A stretch of DNA of 16,061 nt, taken from Flavobacteriales bacterium UBA7382. GTDB taxonomy: Bacteria > Bacteroidota > Bacteroidia > Flavobacteriales_D > Sanyastnellaceae. Shown here in pieces: positions 1-6,754 of the stretch; position 1 is the first letter of the stretch, and each line of letters begins with the position of its first letter. The translations under genes were made by a program, and so were the position numbers. The notes under the pieces were generated by a model that had not been told where the DNA came from, did no database searches, and was given only the letters and a program-made list of their open reading frames with translations. The stretch covers positions 1 through 16,061 of the forward strand of contig DKNS01000044.1 of the NCBI GenBank assembly GCA_002469765.1, in the 5' to 3' direction.

Positions 1-2
1 TT

Positions 3-1517
3 GGAGGTGGCTTGTTTTCCTCTGCCGTGGCCCAGCGGTCTACGTCGTTGCAATGGCATTTGCCCATCGACCTGGAAGCGCACTTGGTGGCCAACGCCTG
101 CGACAGCGCAGGGGTGTTGGTGCCTGGCATCCAACCCATGACGGGATGGAACCGCCCCTCACAACTTCAGCCCTCAGATGAAGCGTTTTCAGGCCTTCAA
201 GTCCTGGGCGAGGCCAAACAAGTTGCTGGCGAGCTCAGCGCCCCATCCACCGCCGTGGGCCTAGGGGCAGAAGGTACTTGGAGCCGACGTGGCCATTGGT
301 CCGTCTCTGCCACCCGGTGGCGGCTTCCGTTGGGCTTTCCATTGGCCCACGAAGTGGGGCGTCACGGTACCATGAACGGCCTTGGACAAGCCAGCCTGTT
401 GTCGCCTTCCATCGCCTCGGTGGACCGCCTTGAAGGGGCCGTGTCGTGGGCCGTGTCGCCTTCGGTTGCGCTTCGGGTCGGTCAAGAGTCCCACCACTGG
501 GGTCTGGGCGGACGCTCGCTTTTTTTGGACCGCCACATGGCGCCAGCTCTCGGCGCAAGGCTGTGGTTGGATGCCGGCATCGTCCAGTACACGCACATGT
601 TGCTTCGCACCAAACACCTCGAAGGAGACACCATCCAACGGGGATGGATGGCCGCCCAGTGGGCCGAGGTTTCCTTGGGCGGAGGGTGGTCTGGGGCGCT
701 GTTCGGTGCAGTCAAATGGAGCGCCGACCACGACGTCGCGTTTCAAGGTCGGGTGGAACCGCATTACCTCATTCCTTTTGGGGCTTTTCGGCCAAGAGAG
801 TTCATCCTGGGCTCCACAGACAACGCCCTGGTTGGGGCCCAGTTGGCCTGTCAAACCAGGCTGCGCCGAGGGCAATGGTTCAAGGGCTACGGGCAGTTGC
901 TCTTGGACGAGTTCAAGGCCTCCGAGTTGTTTGGAGGCGAGTCCTGGTGGGCCAACAAATGGGGTGTTCTGCTGGGCCTGTCCTCCACAAGCAACTCGGG
1001 TAAATTCGCATGGCTCGCGGAAGCCTCTGCCGTGCGGCCGTGGACATACACACACAAAACCCAACCCAACTCTTACAGCCACTTGCACCAACCGTTGGGG
1101 CACCCCGCTGGTGGCAATTTCGTCGAAGGACGAATCTGGGCGCGGATGACCTTGTTGGACGATTGGACATTGAAGATGGCCCTGCTCCGTCGCGCCCAAG
1201 GGCGCTCTGAAGGAAGCGACGAAGGGTTGCTGAGCTTTGCGGCGGGAGAAATGCCCTGGCGTCCTTACACGGAACGCAACGCGGACTACGATCAAGCCTG
1301 GCTCCAAGGGGCCAGGACCGATGTGTTTCGGGTGGAATTGGACCTTTCATACACTGTGGGTGCCCGCTTCGACCTCCCTGGCATGGAAGCGTTTGTGCGT
1401 GCTTGGGTGCGTCTGGAGGAGCAGGAATCGCCAGGGGCTTGGCAGGATCCTTGGAACGCCAGCCGGATTGAATTGGGCATCCGACAATCCAGGGTGATGG
1501 ACGAGCGCAATTGGTGA
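3..1517 (+). CDS. RemB/Wzi-like outer-membrane beta-barrel protein (5' partial)
   Basis: This is probably an outer-membrane beta-barrel protein of the capsule-assembly Wzi / gliding-motility RemB type. The frame is open to the window edge, so the true start lies upstream. The first visible residues (GGLFSSAVA followed by Q) look like the end of a signal peptide with Ala-Gln cleavage near base 33, so only a short piece should be missing. A TTG at base 12 could be called as a start but would cut the signal peptide. Family-like stretches, from memory, are RVGQESHHWGLGGRSLFL, YGQLLLDEFKASE followed by a WWANKWG block, and a YTHKTQPNSYSHLHQPLGHP block near residues 350-370. The C-terminus alternates polar and hydrophobic residues, as a last beta-strand would. 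In the family such proteins act in surface polysaccharide handling or adhesin display; the role here is inferred. The stop overlaps the start of ctaB by four bases, which is an odd partner for an oxidase gene. Confidence 0.72.
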   Translation, partial: GGGLFSSAVAQRSTSLQWHLPIDLEAHLVANACDSAGVLVPGIQPMTGWNRPSQLQPSDEAFSGLQVLGEAKQVAGELSAPSTAVGLGAEGTWSRRGHWSVSATRWRLPLGFPLAHEVGRHGTMNGLGQASLLSPSIASVDRLEGAVSWAVSPSVALRVGQESHHWGLGGRSLFLDRHMAPALGARLWLDAGIVQYTHMLLRTKHLEGDTIQRGWMAAQWAEVSLGGGWSGALFGAVKWSADHDVAFQGRVEPHYLIPFGAFRPREFILGSTDNALVGAQLACQTRLRRGQWFKGYGQLLLDEFKASELFGGESWWANKWGVLLGLSSTSNSGKFAWLAEASAVRPWTYTHKTQPNSYSHLHQPLGHPAGGNFVEGRIWARMTLLDDWTLKMALLRRAQGRSEGSDEGLLSFAAGEMPWRPYTERNADYDQAWLQGARTDVFRVELDLSYTVGARFDLPGMEAFVRAWVRLEEQESPGAWQDPWNASRIELGIRQSRVMDERNW

Positions 1518-2419
1518 CTGAACTCCGACACACGCGTTCGCATCGTGAAGTAGCTTTGCCGCGCATGCACCGCGACCTCGCCACCTTGTTCAAACTGCGC
1601 CTCGGATTTTTCGTGGTCTTGTCTGCCGTGTTGGGGTGGTTCATGGCCACAGAAACCATTGATCTGCCGACGTTTTTGACCTTGACGGTTGGCGGGTACG
1701 CCCTCACAGGAGCCTCCAACGGATTGAACCAGATCATTGAGAGGCGCATCGATGGACACATGAACCGCACGTCCGACCGGCCCTTGCCTTCGGGCCGCAT
1801 GACGGTGGCGCAAGCCCTGGCTTGGAGCTTGCTCGCGGCGGCGGTGGGGTTGGTGTGTTTGTTCAGTCTCAACCCCCTCAGTGGTTGGTTGGGGGTGGCA
1901 GCCATTGTGAGCTATGCTTTCATCTACACCCCACTCAAATCCAAGACCAGCCTGTGCGTCTTCGTTGGAGCGTTCCCGGGCGCCCTCCCTCCCATGATTG
2001 GCTACGTGGCAGCGACAGGCGACTTCGGAATCGAGCCCGGGACGTTGTTTGCAGTGCAGTTCATGTGGCAGTTTCCGCATTTTTGGTCCATTGCGTGGTT
2101 GTCCCACGACGATTACCTGCGCGCGGGATACAAGATGATGCCCTTCAACGCAGGGCGGTCGGAACGCAGCGCCCAGCTGATCTTGCTGTACACCCTGTTT
2201 TGCATCCCGGCGAGCATGTTGCCCTGGGCGCTGAACCAACCCATGGTGGGAAATGTTGCTTTTGCCGTGGCGGTGGCAGCGGGTGTGGGCTTCTCGTTCT
2301 GCGCTTACCGCCTCCGGACGCGGCTGTCCATGGACGCCGCGAAGCACTTGATGTTCGCCAGTTTTCTCTACTTGCCGATTGTGCAAGTGATTTACGTACT
2401 TGACAAAATTCCCCACTGA
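1514..2419 (+). CDS. ctaB: Protoheme IX farnesyltransferase (haem O synthase)
   Basis: The protein transfers a farnesyl group onto haem b to make haem O, the precursor of the haem A used in aa3-type oxidases. It belongs to the UbiA prenyltransferase superfamily and is a polytopic inner-membrane protein. From the GTG at 1514 it is 301 residues, about the usual CtaB length. The first Asp-rich prenyl-diphosphate site is visible near residues 72-92 (NQIIERRIDGHMNRTSDRP). YTPLKSKTSL near 139-147 is followed by a GAFPGALPPMIGY loop, and QFMWQFPHFWSIAWLSHDDY near 182-201 is the second conserved loop. The GTG was chosen because it overlaps the upstream stop in a GTGA junction. A TTG at 1511 and an ATG at 1566 are alternatives, and the ATG would remove about 17 poorly conserved residues. 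The stop overlaps the next gene as TGATG, indicating translational coupling with the oxidase subunit. Confidence 0.95.
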   Translation: MTELRHTRSHREVALPRMHRDLATLFKLRLGFFVVLSAVLGWFMATETIDLPTFLTLTVGGYALTGASNGLNQIIERRIDGHMNRTSDRPLPSGRMTVAQALAWSLLAAAVGLVCLFSLNPLSGWLGVAAIVSYAFIYTPLKSKTSLCVFVGAFPGALPPMIGYVAATGDFGIEPGTLFAVQFMWQFPHFWSIAWLSHDDYLRAGYKMMPFNAGRSERSAQLILLYTLFCIPASMLPWALNQPMVGNVAFAVAVAAGVGFSFCAYRLRTRLSMDAAKHLMFASFLYLPIVQVIYVLDKIPH

Positions 2420-3192
2420 TGAGTGAGCGCGTCTTTGAAGGTCACGATCCTGAGGTCCGCAACCGGACCAAAACCATGTTGATGTATTTCGTGGTGTTTG
2501 CCGTGACGATGTTGTTTGCTGGGTTCACTTCGGCGTACATCGTGAGCAACATGGGCCAGTTTTGGGTCCACGTGCCTGCGCCCTCCATGTTTTGGACCAG
2601 CAACGTCATGATTGCCTTGAGCAGCCTTACGCTGTGGTGGGCCACCCGCGCCATCCGCCAAGGCCATGGCCAAATGGGAACTGGGGCCATGGCCCTCACC
2701 TTGCTGCTTGGCATTGGGTTCACGCTGACCCAGGCAGAGGGGTGGAAACAACTGACGGCCATCGGCATGGGTTGGGACACGTCCGAAACCGATTCAGGAA
2801 CAGCATTCCGTTGGAACAGCCTAGAAGCGATTTACGAGAGCTCCGCCGTCTACGGCGTGGATTACGACATCAGATTCGACGGCGAACCGCTGCTCCACGA
2901 CGCAGCGCGTGGGGAATTGTATGCGTCCGACGATGCGTTGTTGGTGCAGCCCATCACCACGAAAGTGTTGCAGTCCTCCAACAGCGGAGGTGGGTACATT
3001 TGGGCGTTGGTGATCACGCACATCTTGCACCTTGTTTTTGGGTTAATCTACCTGGTTGTCAATGGCATACGCGTGTTCACCGGCGTGATTCATCAAGGCG
3101 ACACCGTTCGGCTGAAAGCCCTAGGCATCTACTGGCACTTTTTGGGCTTGTTGTGGGTGTACCTCTTCGCCTTCTTGTTCTACCTGCATTGA
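2419..3192 (+). CDS. Haem-copper oxidase subunit III (first copy, with soluble insert)
   Basis: This is a subunit III protein of a cytochrome c (or quinol) oxidase, an integral membrane subunit that flanks the catalytic subunit I. The 257 residues show about five hydrophobic segments: roughly 20-44, 57-76, 87-108, 192-217 and 236-256. HILHLVFGLIYLVVNG near 201-216 and GIYWHFLGLLWVYLF near 236-250 are the typical closing helices. Between the third and fourth segments lies a hydrophilic stretch of about 78 residues (113-190) that is longer than the short loop expected in compact relatives. The start codon overlaps the ctaB stop. A second subunit III gene follows after 107 bases. Such pairs are usual in Bacteroidota oxidase clusters, where the two products may together replace one seven-helix subunit; that division of labour is inference. 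Which oxidase it serves cannot be read here because subunits I and II are outside the window. Confidence 0.9.
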   Translation: MSERVFEGHDPEVRNRTKTMLMYFVVFAVTMLFAGFTSAYIVSNMGQFWVHVPAPSMFWTSNVMIALSSLTLWWATRAIRQGHGQMGTGAMALTLLLGIGFTLTQAEGWKQLTAIGMGWDTSETDSGTAFRWNSLEAIYESSAVYGVDYDIRFDGEPLLHDAARGELYASDDALLVQPITTKVLQSSNSGGGYIWALVITHILHLVFGLIYLVVNGIRVFTGVIHQGDTVRLKALGIYWHFLGLLWVYLFAFLFYLH

Positions 3193-3299
3193 GTTCACGC
3201 CTCTGCGGAGGCATGCCGGGCACGGACCCTGAGAATTGAACGGAAGCCAGGCCTTCGTGCAACGTGGATTTCCTTATTTTCGCTCCACAATTTTAAGCC
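3193..3299 (+). other. Gap between the two subunit III genes, with a small hairpin
   Basis: No gene is visible in these 107 bases, the longest gap within the oxidase block. A 5-bp GC-rich stem with a four-base loop (GCCTC-TGCG-GAGGC) sits at 3199-3212, just after the upstream stop. It has no T tract, so it is a poor terminator and could be an mRNA-stability or processing element. A TATTTTCG sequence shortly before the next start resembles the Bacteroidota -10 box with one mismatch, but no -33 TTG lies at the right distance. An internal promoter is possible but weakly supported. Confidence 0.25.
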
Positions 3300-4277
3300 A
3301 TGGCCGGAAACACCGAAACGATCCCTACTGGCGTCCTCTGGGGCGGAGGACAGAGCCCTTTCTCTGTCACTTACGGCAAAATGATGATGTGGTTCTTCCT
3401 TGTGTCTGACGCACTCACATTTGGTGGGTTGTTGACGGCCTACGGATTCTCACGGGCCACTTCCGAAGACGCTTGGCCCATCGGAGAGCAAGTGTTCAGA
3501 GCCCTCCCAGGCTTGGATGGTCACTATCCCTTGGTTTATGTGGCCCTGATGACCTTTCTGCTGATCGTGTCCTCCGTGACCATGGTGTTGGCCGTGGAAG
3601 CGGGACACCGAAACGACAAGAGAAGTGTGGTCCGATGGATGGCTGCCACCATCGTTGGTGGGGTCTTCTTCCTCAGTTCGCAAGCCTGGGAATGGTCTCA
3701 CTTCATCCACGGTTCAGGGGGGGGATTCCAACTGGCCAAAGAAGTCAACGTAACCACCGACAGCGGCGACTCCATGACCTTGCCCAAAGGAGAATTGGTC
3801 TTCATGGACCACCACTTTGGGCATTTGGCGGAGCCGTGGTCAGAAGGCGAAGCCAACACAGTGCTCTCCTCTGAAGATGGACACATCACCCTCACCCAAT
3901 TCGGCGAGCACGATCACAGCGCCCAGTTGCACAGCCTCACGGTCAACAAATACGTGGAGAACGAACAAACCATCTCAGGAAACGACGCCGTGAAGCTTTG
4001 GAACGCCCGAAGTGATGTGTTTGCTTTTGGCGCCAACCTGGAAGACAGCGAATATGCGGCGCAGCAGACTTACGCCAACTTCTTCTTCTTCATCACTGGA
4101 TTCCACGGATTCCACGTCTTTTCGGGCGTCATCATCAACATCGTGATTTTCTTGATGGCGTTGAACGGCGTTTTCGAGCGCCGCGGCCACTACGAAATGG
4201 TTGAAAAGACCGGACTCTACTGGCACTTCGTGGACCTCGTGTGGGTCTTTGTCTTCACCTTCTTCTACCTCATCTGA
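3300..4277 (+). CDS. Haem-copper oxidase subunit III (second copy, with long His-rich insert)
   Basis: This is the second oxidase subunit III, 325 residues. Hydrophobic segments lie near 27-50, 77-99, 110-135, 259-292 and 306-325. FFFFITGFHGFHVFSGV near 261-277 and LYWHFVDLVWVFVFTFFYL near 306-324 are strong subunit III signatures. Between the third and fourth segments is a polar insert of about 120 residues (138-257) carrying clustered histidines (MDHHFGHL near 169-176 and GEHDHSAQLHS near 202-212). From memory, related Bacteroidota proteins of similar length carry an insert at the same place, so it is probably a clade trait rather than a recent event. If the hydrophobic segments are assigned correctly, the insert is a single extramembrane domain. 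The ATG follows the 107-base gap. The next gene begins one base after this stop, implying co-transcription and coupled translation. Confidence 0.92.
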   Translation: MAGNTETIPTGVLWGGGQSPFSVTYGKMMMWFFLVSDALTFGGLLTAYGFSRATSEDAWPIGEQVFRALPGLDGHYPLVYVALMTFLLIVSSVTMVLAVEAGHRNDKRSVVRWMAATIVGGVFFLSSQAWEWSHFIHGSGGGFQLAKEVNVTTDSGDSMTLPKGELVFMDHHFGHLAEPWSEGEANTVLSSEDGHITLTQFGEHDHSAQLHSLTVNKYVENEQTISGNDAVKLWNARSDVFAFGANLEDSEYAAQQTYANFFFFITGFHGFHVFSGVIINIVIFLMALNGVFERRGHYEMVEKTGLYWHFVDLVWVFVFTFFYLI

Positions 4278-4278
4278 C

Positions 4279-4656
4279 ATGGAACGCGACGATCTCATTG
4301 TCAACGACAGCTACGCCATGGCGTCGCACCACAGCGAAGAAGCTGGGGCGGCCATCCGCAAAAAACTTTGGTTTGTGACCGCACTTTTGACCCTCATCAC
4401 TGCGATGGAGGTGGGCATGGGCATCATCTTCAAGCGTTCGGAAACCTTCACATGGACCGCCATCAAGTGGACATTCATCGTCTTGACTTTGGTCAAGGCG
4501 GCTTACATCGTGTTGGTGTTCATGCACCTCGGCGACGAACGAAGCAACTTGAAGCGCGTCGTCATTGCGCCATACTTCTTGTTCATCTCGTACTTGATTT
4601 TCATTGCCATCACGGAGGGGTTCGGACACCTCGATTCCTTCACGACGTTCCACTGA
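4279..4656 (+). CDS. Cytochrome c oxidase subunit IV family protein
   Basis: This is a small three-helix membrane protein of 125 residues, matching the bacterial oxidase subunit IV (COX4_pro) family in size, topology and position. Hydrophobic segments lie near 30-51, 62-82 and 94-112. The motif AAYIVLVFMHLGDE near 74-87 is typical of the family, where small subunit IV proteins stabilise the oxidase core. The start ATG lies one base after the preceding stop and gives a hydrophilic 29-residue N-terminus. An in-frame ATG at 4318 would remove 13 residues and is also possible. The same frame is open upstream inside the subunit III gene, but that extension has no hydrophobic or family-like content. 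Its place directly after two subunit III genes and before SCO supports the call. Confidence 0.88.
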   Translation: MERDDLIVNDSYAMASHHSEEAGAAIRKKLWFVTALLTLITAMEVGMGIIFKRSETFTWTAIKWTFIVLTLVKAAYIVLVFMHLGDERSNLKRVVIAPYFLFISYLIFIAITEGFGHLDSFTTFH

Positions 4657-4672
4657 CAACTTCGGAACGCGG

Positions 4673-5896
4673 ATGGGCCATTTGAAAAACAGACTCATTC
4701 TGCTTGCCATGATGCTGGCCCTGCCTTTGGCGGGGCTGGTTTTTTTTGGCCTGCTGACGGAACACAACTTCAACACTCTACCCTACTACACTGAAGAGGG
4801 TGAATTGGATGTCAGGACTTTGGCTGCCCAAAGGGTGGGTGCCTTCGAGCTCACCAACCAAATTGGCGAGCCCTTTTCATCAGCCTCACTGAAAGGCAAA
4901 GTGTGGATTGCCGCCTTCTTTGGAACCGATGCGCCACACGTGGCGCAGGTCACCAAACAATTGCTCTGGCCCAACTTCCGGTACCGGGACGAAGGCGACA
5001 TCTCGGTGGTCTGCTTCACGTTAAGCCCAGAGCACGACACCCCAGAAGTGTTGAACGACTACGTCAAGCGCAACACCCGCTACAACGGATTCGATGGCAA
5101 GTGGCAGTTCCTGACAGGCGACAGGGCGGACATCGATCGCATTGTCTCGAAGGACTTCATGATTCAGCGGGACGACGAAGACCCCAACAACGTGGCCACC
5201 ATTTGGCTTGTGGATGCCGAAGGGTTCTTGCGCGGGGTGTACCACGCGGCGGTCGAAGACGACATCAAAGATGCGGTCGAAGACATCGCGCTGCTGAAAA
5301 AGGAAATGGACGTCGCGGCCTACGCCCAAGAAAAATTGGTCGAGTCCTTGAAGGCACGTGAACCTTTGCCTGTGTTGGGTCCAGACGGTCACACCGTGCC
5401 GGCATTCGCCTTCATGGGCATCGACAGCGTGGAAATCAGCCACAGGACGGTCGAAGGCAAGGTCAAAATCGTGGACTACTTCTTCACCCACTGCCCCACC
5501 ATTTGTCCCATCATGAGCAGCCAATTGGCGCGGGGACAACAATGGCTGGACTCCCGGAACCTCACCGATCAGGTGGTTTTGTTGAGCCACAGCGTAGATC
5601 CGGTGCGCGACACGCCCGCGCGCCTCAAGACATACGCCACACAACTCGGAGCCGACACGACGTCTTGGAAGTTCCTGACGGGCCACAAAGAAGACTTGTA
5701 CGACCACGCCAGGCACGGCTATTATTTGACCGCATTGGAGAGCGACACGGCCGCAGGAGGGTTCTTCCACAGCGACACATTTGTCCTGGTGGACCAACAC
5801 GATCAGATCCGCGGATTCTACGACGGCACGTCAACAGCTGAGGTGGACGCCATGCTCATGGACGCCGCCCAGCTTGCCTTGGCGAAGGAAGACTGA
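4673..5896 (+). CDS. Tandem SCO1/SenC protein: degenerate first domain plus copper-binding second domain
   Basis: This is a membrane-anchored SCO-family protein, 407 residues, about twice the usual length. SCO proteins deliver copper to, or reduce, the CuA site of cytochrome oxidase on the outer face of the membrane. Residues 7-28 form an N-terminal anchor, followed by HNFNTLPYY. Two thioredoxin-like SCO domains follow. The second (about 232-400) has the full copper site: Cys274 and Cys278 in THCPTICP, and His366 in FFHSDTF, plus SHSVDPVRDTP near 305-315. The first (about 52-200) aligns along its length (GKVWIAAFF with GKVKIVDYF, WQFLTG with WKFLTG, TIWLVD with TFVLVD). There the cysteines are Ala87 and Ala91, and the histidine position is Asn173. 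The first half is therefore probably a non-catalytic copy. The ATG was chosen because it directly precedes the membrane anchor; the frame is open further upstream but overlaps subunit IV. The gap to subunit IV is 16 bases. Confidence 0.93.
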   Translation: MGHLKNRLILLAMMLALPLAGLVFFGLLTEHNFNTLPYYTEEGELDVRTLAAQRVGAFELTNQIGEPFSSASLKGKVWIAAFFGTDAPHVAQVTKQLLWPNFRYRDEGDISVVCFTLSPEHDTPEVLNDYVKRNTRYNGFDGKWQFLTGDRADIDRIVSKDFMIQRDDEDPNNVATIWLVDAEGFLRGVYHAAVEDDIKDAVEDIALLKKEMDVAAYAQEKLVESLKAREPLPVLGPDGHTVPAFAFMGIDSVEISHRTVEGKVKIVDYFFTHCPTICPIMSSQLARGQQWLDSRNLTDQVVLLSHSVDPVRDTPARLKTYATQLGADTTSWKFLTGHKEDLYDHARHGYYLTALESDTAAGGFFHSDTFVLVDQHDQIRGFYDGTSTAEVDAMLMDAAQLALAKED

Positions 5897-5946
5897 GTGA
5901 ACACTTTGTGGGCCATTTTTGTCTCTGAAGCAGAAATCAACTGAGC

Positions 5947-6483
5947 ATGGGCATAGACCGCAACATGAAAACGTTTGTTTGGGTGGCTGGCATCGCCATC
6001 CCTCTGGTGGTCGCTGTGATGTTCTTCTTGCCCGGCATCGAAGTCAGCCCAGCAATGAAAGCGGTGTTGCGCACCCTCCCAGCGGTGAACGCCACCATCA
6101 ATGGCACGGCGTTTCTGTGTTTGGCTGCCTCATTTTGGGCCATCAAAAACGGGAAGGTCCAACTTCACCAAAACCTAAACACCACCGCCTTGGTGCTGTC
6201 GGCCCTCTTTTTGCTCAGCTACGTCAGCTACCACATCACCACGCCGAGCACCCCCTTCTGCAAAGAAGGATGGGTTCGTGGAGTGTACTTCTTCGTGCTG
6301 CTGACACACATCTTGCTGTCCATTGTCATTGTGCCCTTGGTCTTGACCACGTATTTGCTTGGACTTGGCAACCAAATCCAAAGGCACCGAAAATGGGCGC
6401 GAATCACCTGGCCCATTTGGATGTACGTGACGTTCACAGGCGTGGTCGTGTACCTCTTCATCTCCCCTTGCTACCCGTTCTGA
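5947..6483 (+). CDS. DUF420 (YozB/CtaM-like) membrane protein
   Basis: This is a polytopic membrane protein of 178 residues of the DUF420 family. Family members sit beside oxidase and SCO genes, and the Staphylococcus member CtaM is reported as needed for aa3 oxidase function. Hydrophobic segments lie near 9-29, 49-66, 79-97, 111-137 and 154-173. Four histidines in or next to the helices (His74, His96, His121, His147), in the contexts QLHQNLN, SYVSYHIT, LLTHILLS and QRHRKWARI, fit the family pattern and suggest metal or haem contact; the ligand role is inference. The ATG at 5947 gives a short polar N-terminus before the first helix. The stop overlaps the next gene as TGATG. A 50-base gap after SCO shows no convincing terminator. 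The likely role is in oxidase assembly together with the upstream SCO protein. Confidence 0.9.
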   Translation: MGIDRNMKTFVWVAGIAIPLVVAVMFFLPGIEVSPAMKAVLRTLPAVNATINGTAFLCLAASFWAIKNGKVQLHQNLNTTALVLSALFLLSYVSYHITTPSTPFCKEGWVRGVYFFVLLTHILLSIVIVPLVLTTYLLGLGNQIQRHRKWARITWPIWMYVTFTGVVVYLFISPCYPF

Positions 6484-6728
6484 TGGCCTGCAAGCCTTTG
6501 AGCCCAAGCCTTTGGCTTCTCATGGTCGCCATGCTTTTCGCAGATGTGGCTTGGGGTCAATGTGTCATGTGCAAAGCGGTGGCAGAGGACAGCGCAGAGG
6601 ACGGAAGTTTAGGCCGGGGGCTGAATGCAGGCATCCTGTACCTCATGGGCGTGCCTTATGCCATCATGGCGTTTTTTGCATGGTTTGTGTTCAAACGCAA
6701 GAAGCAACCCACTTCACAAGGCATCTGA
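6483..6728 (+). CDS. Small exported CxxC membrane protein, conserved beside oxidase assembly genes
   Basis: This is an 81-residue protein with no assigned function. Residues 1-25 form a signal peptide-like stretch ending in AWG before Gln26. A CxxC motif (Cys27-Val-Met-Cys30) comes immediately after the expected cleavage site. A short acidic linker (ALA/GLU/ASP-rich, 34-42) leads to GLNAGILYLMGVPYAIMAFF (46-65), which starts a single C-terminal helix ending in a KRKK stop-transfer patch. The mature protein would thus be a tiny membrane protein with its N-terminal CxxC on the outer side. From memory, short proteins with the same CxMC start and GLN.GILYLM.PY core occur in other Bacteroidota; this should be checked. 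Translation is coupled to DUF420 through TGATG. The setting suggests a thiol or copper carrier for the oxidase, which is inference. The same frame is open far upstream, but the signal peptide and overlap favour this ATG. Confidence 0.78.
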   Translation: MACKPLSPSLWLLMVAMLFADVAWGQCVMCKAVAEDSAEDGSLGRGLNAGILYLMGVPYAIMAFFAWFVFKRKKQPTSQGI

Positions 6729-6742
6729 GGCCCGACTCGGCG

Positions 6743-6750
6743 TATTTTTG
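6743..6750 (+). promoter_or_regulatory. Candidate -10 box (TATTTTTG) in front of tolC-like gene
   Basis: TATTTTTG matches the Bacteroidota -10 consensus TAnnTTTG exactly and lies four bases before the ATG of the TolC-like gene. No TTG is seen about 20 bases upstream, so the -33 element is missing. If active, it would start transcription close to the A of the start codon, giving a nearly leaderless mRNA. It may also be chance. Confidence 0.35.
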
Positions 6751-6754
6751 CGGC

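Noticed and set aside
261..1307. Long minus-strand open frame (348 residues) opposite the RemB/Wzi-like gene.
   Set aside because: It has no family-like motifs, no hydrophobic signal and low-complexity Arg/Pro/Gly-rich content. It mirrors the codon pattern of the real gene on the plus strand.
1292..2416. Minus-strand open frame (374 residues) opposite ctaB.
   Set aside because: The plus strand clearly encodes CtaB over this stretch; the antisense frame shows no recognisable domain.
5919..6482. Upstream extension of the CxxC protein frame, overlapping DUF420.
   Set aside because: The DUF420 frame is the real gene here. The extension is His/Pro/Arg-rich and would bury the signal peptide inside the protein.
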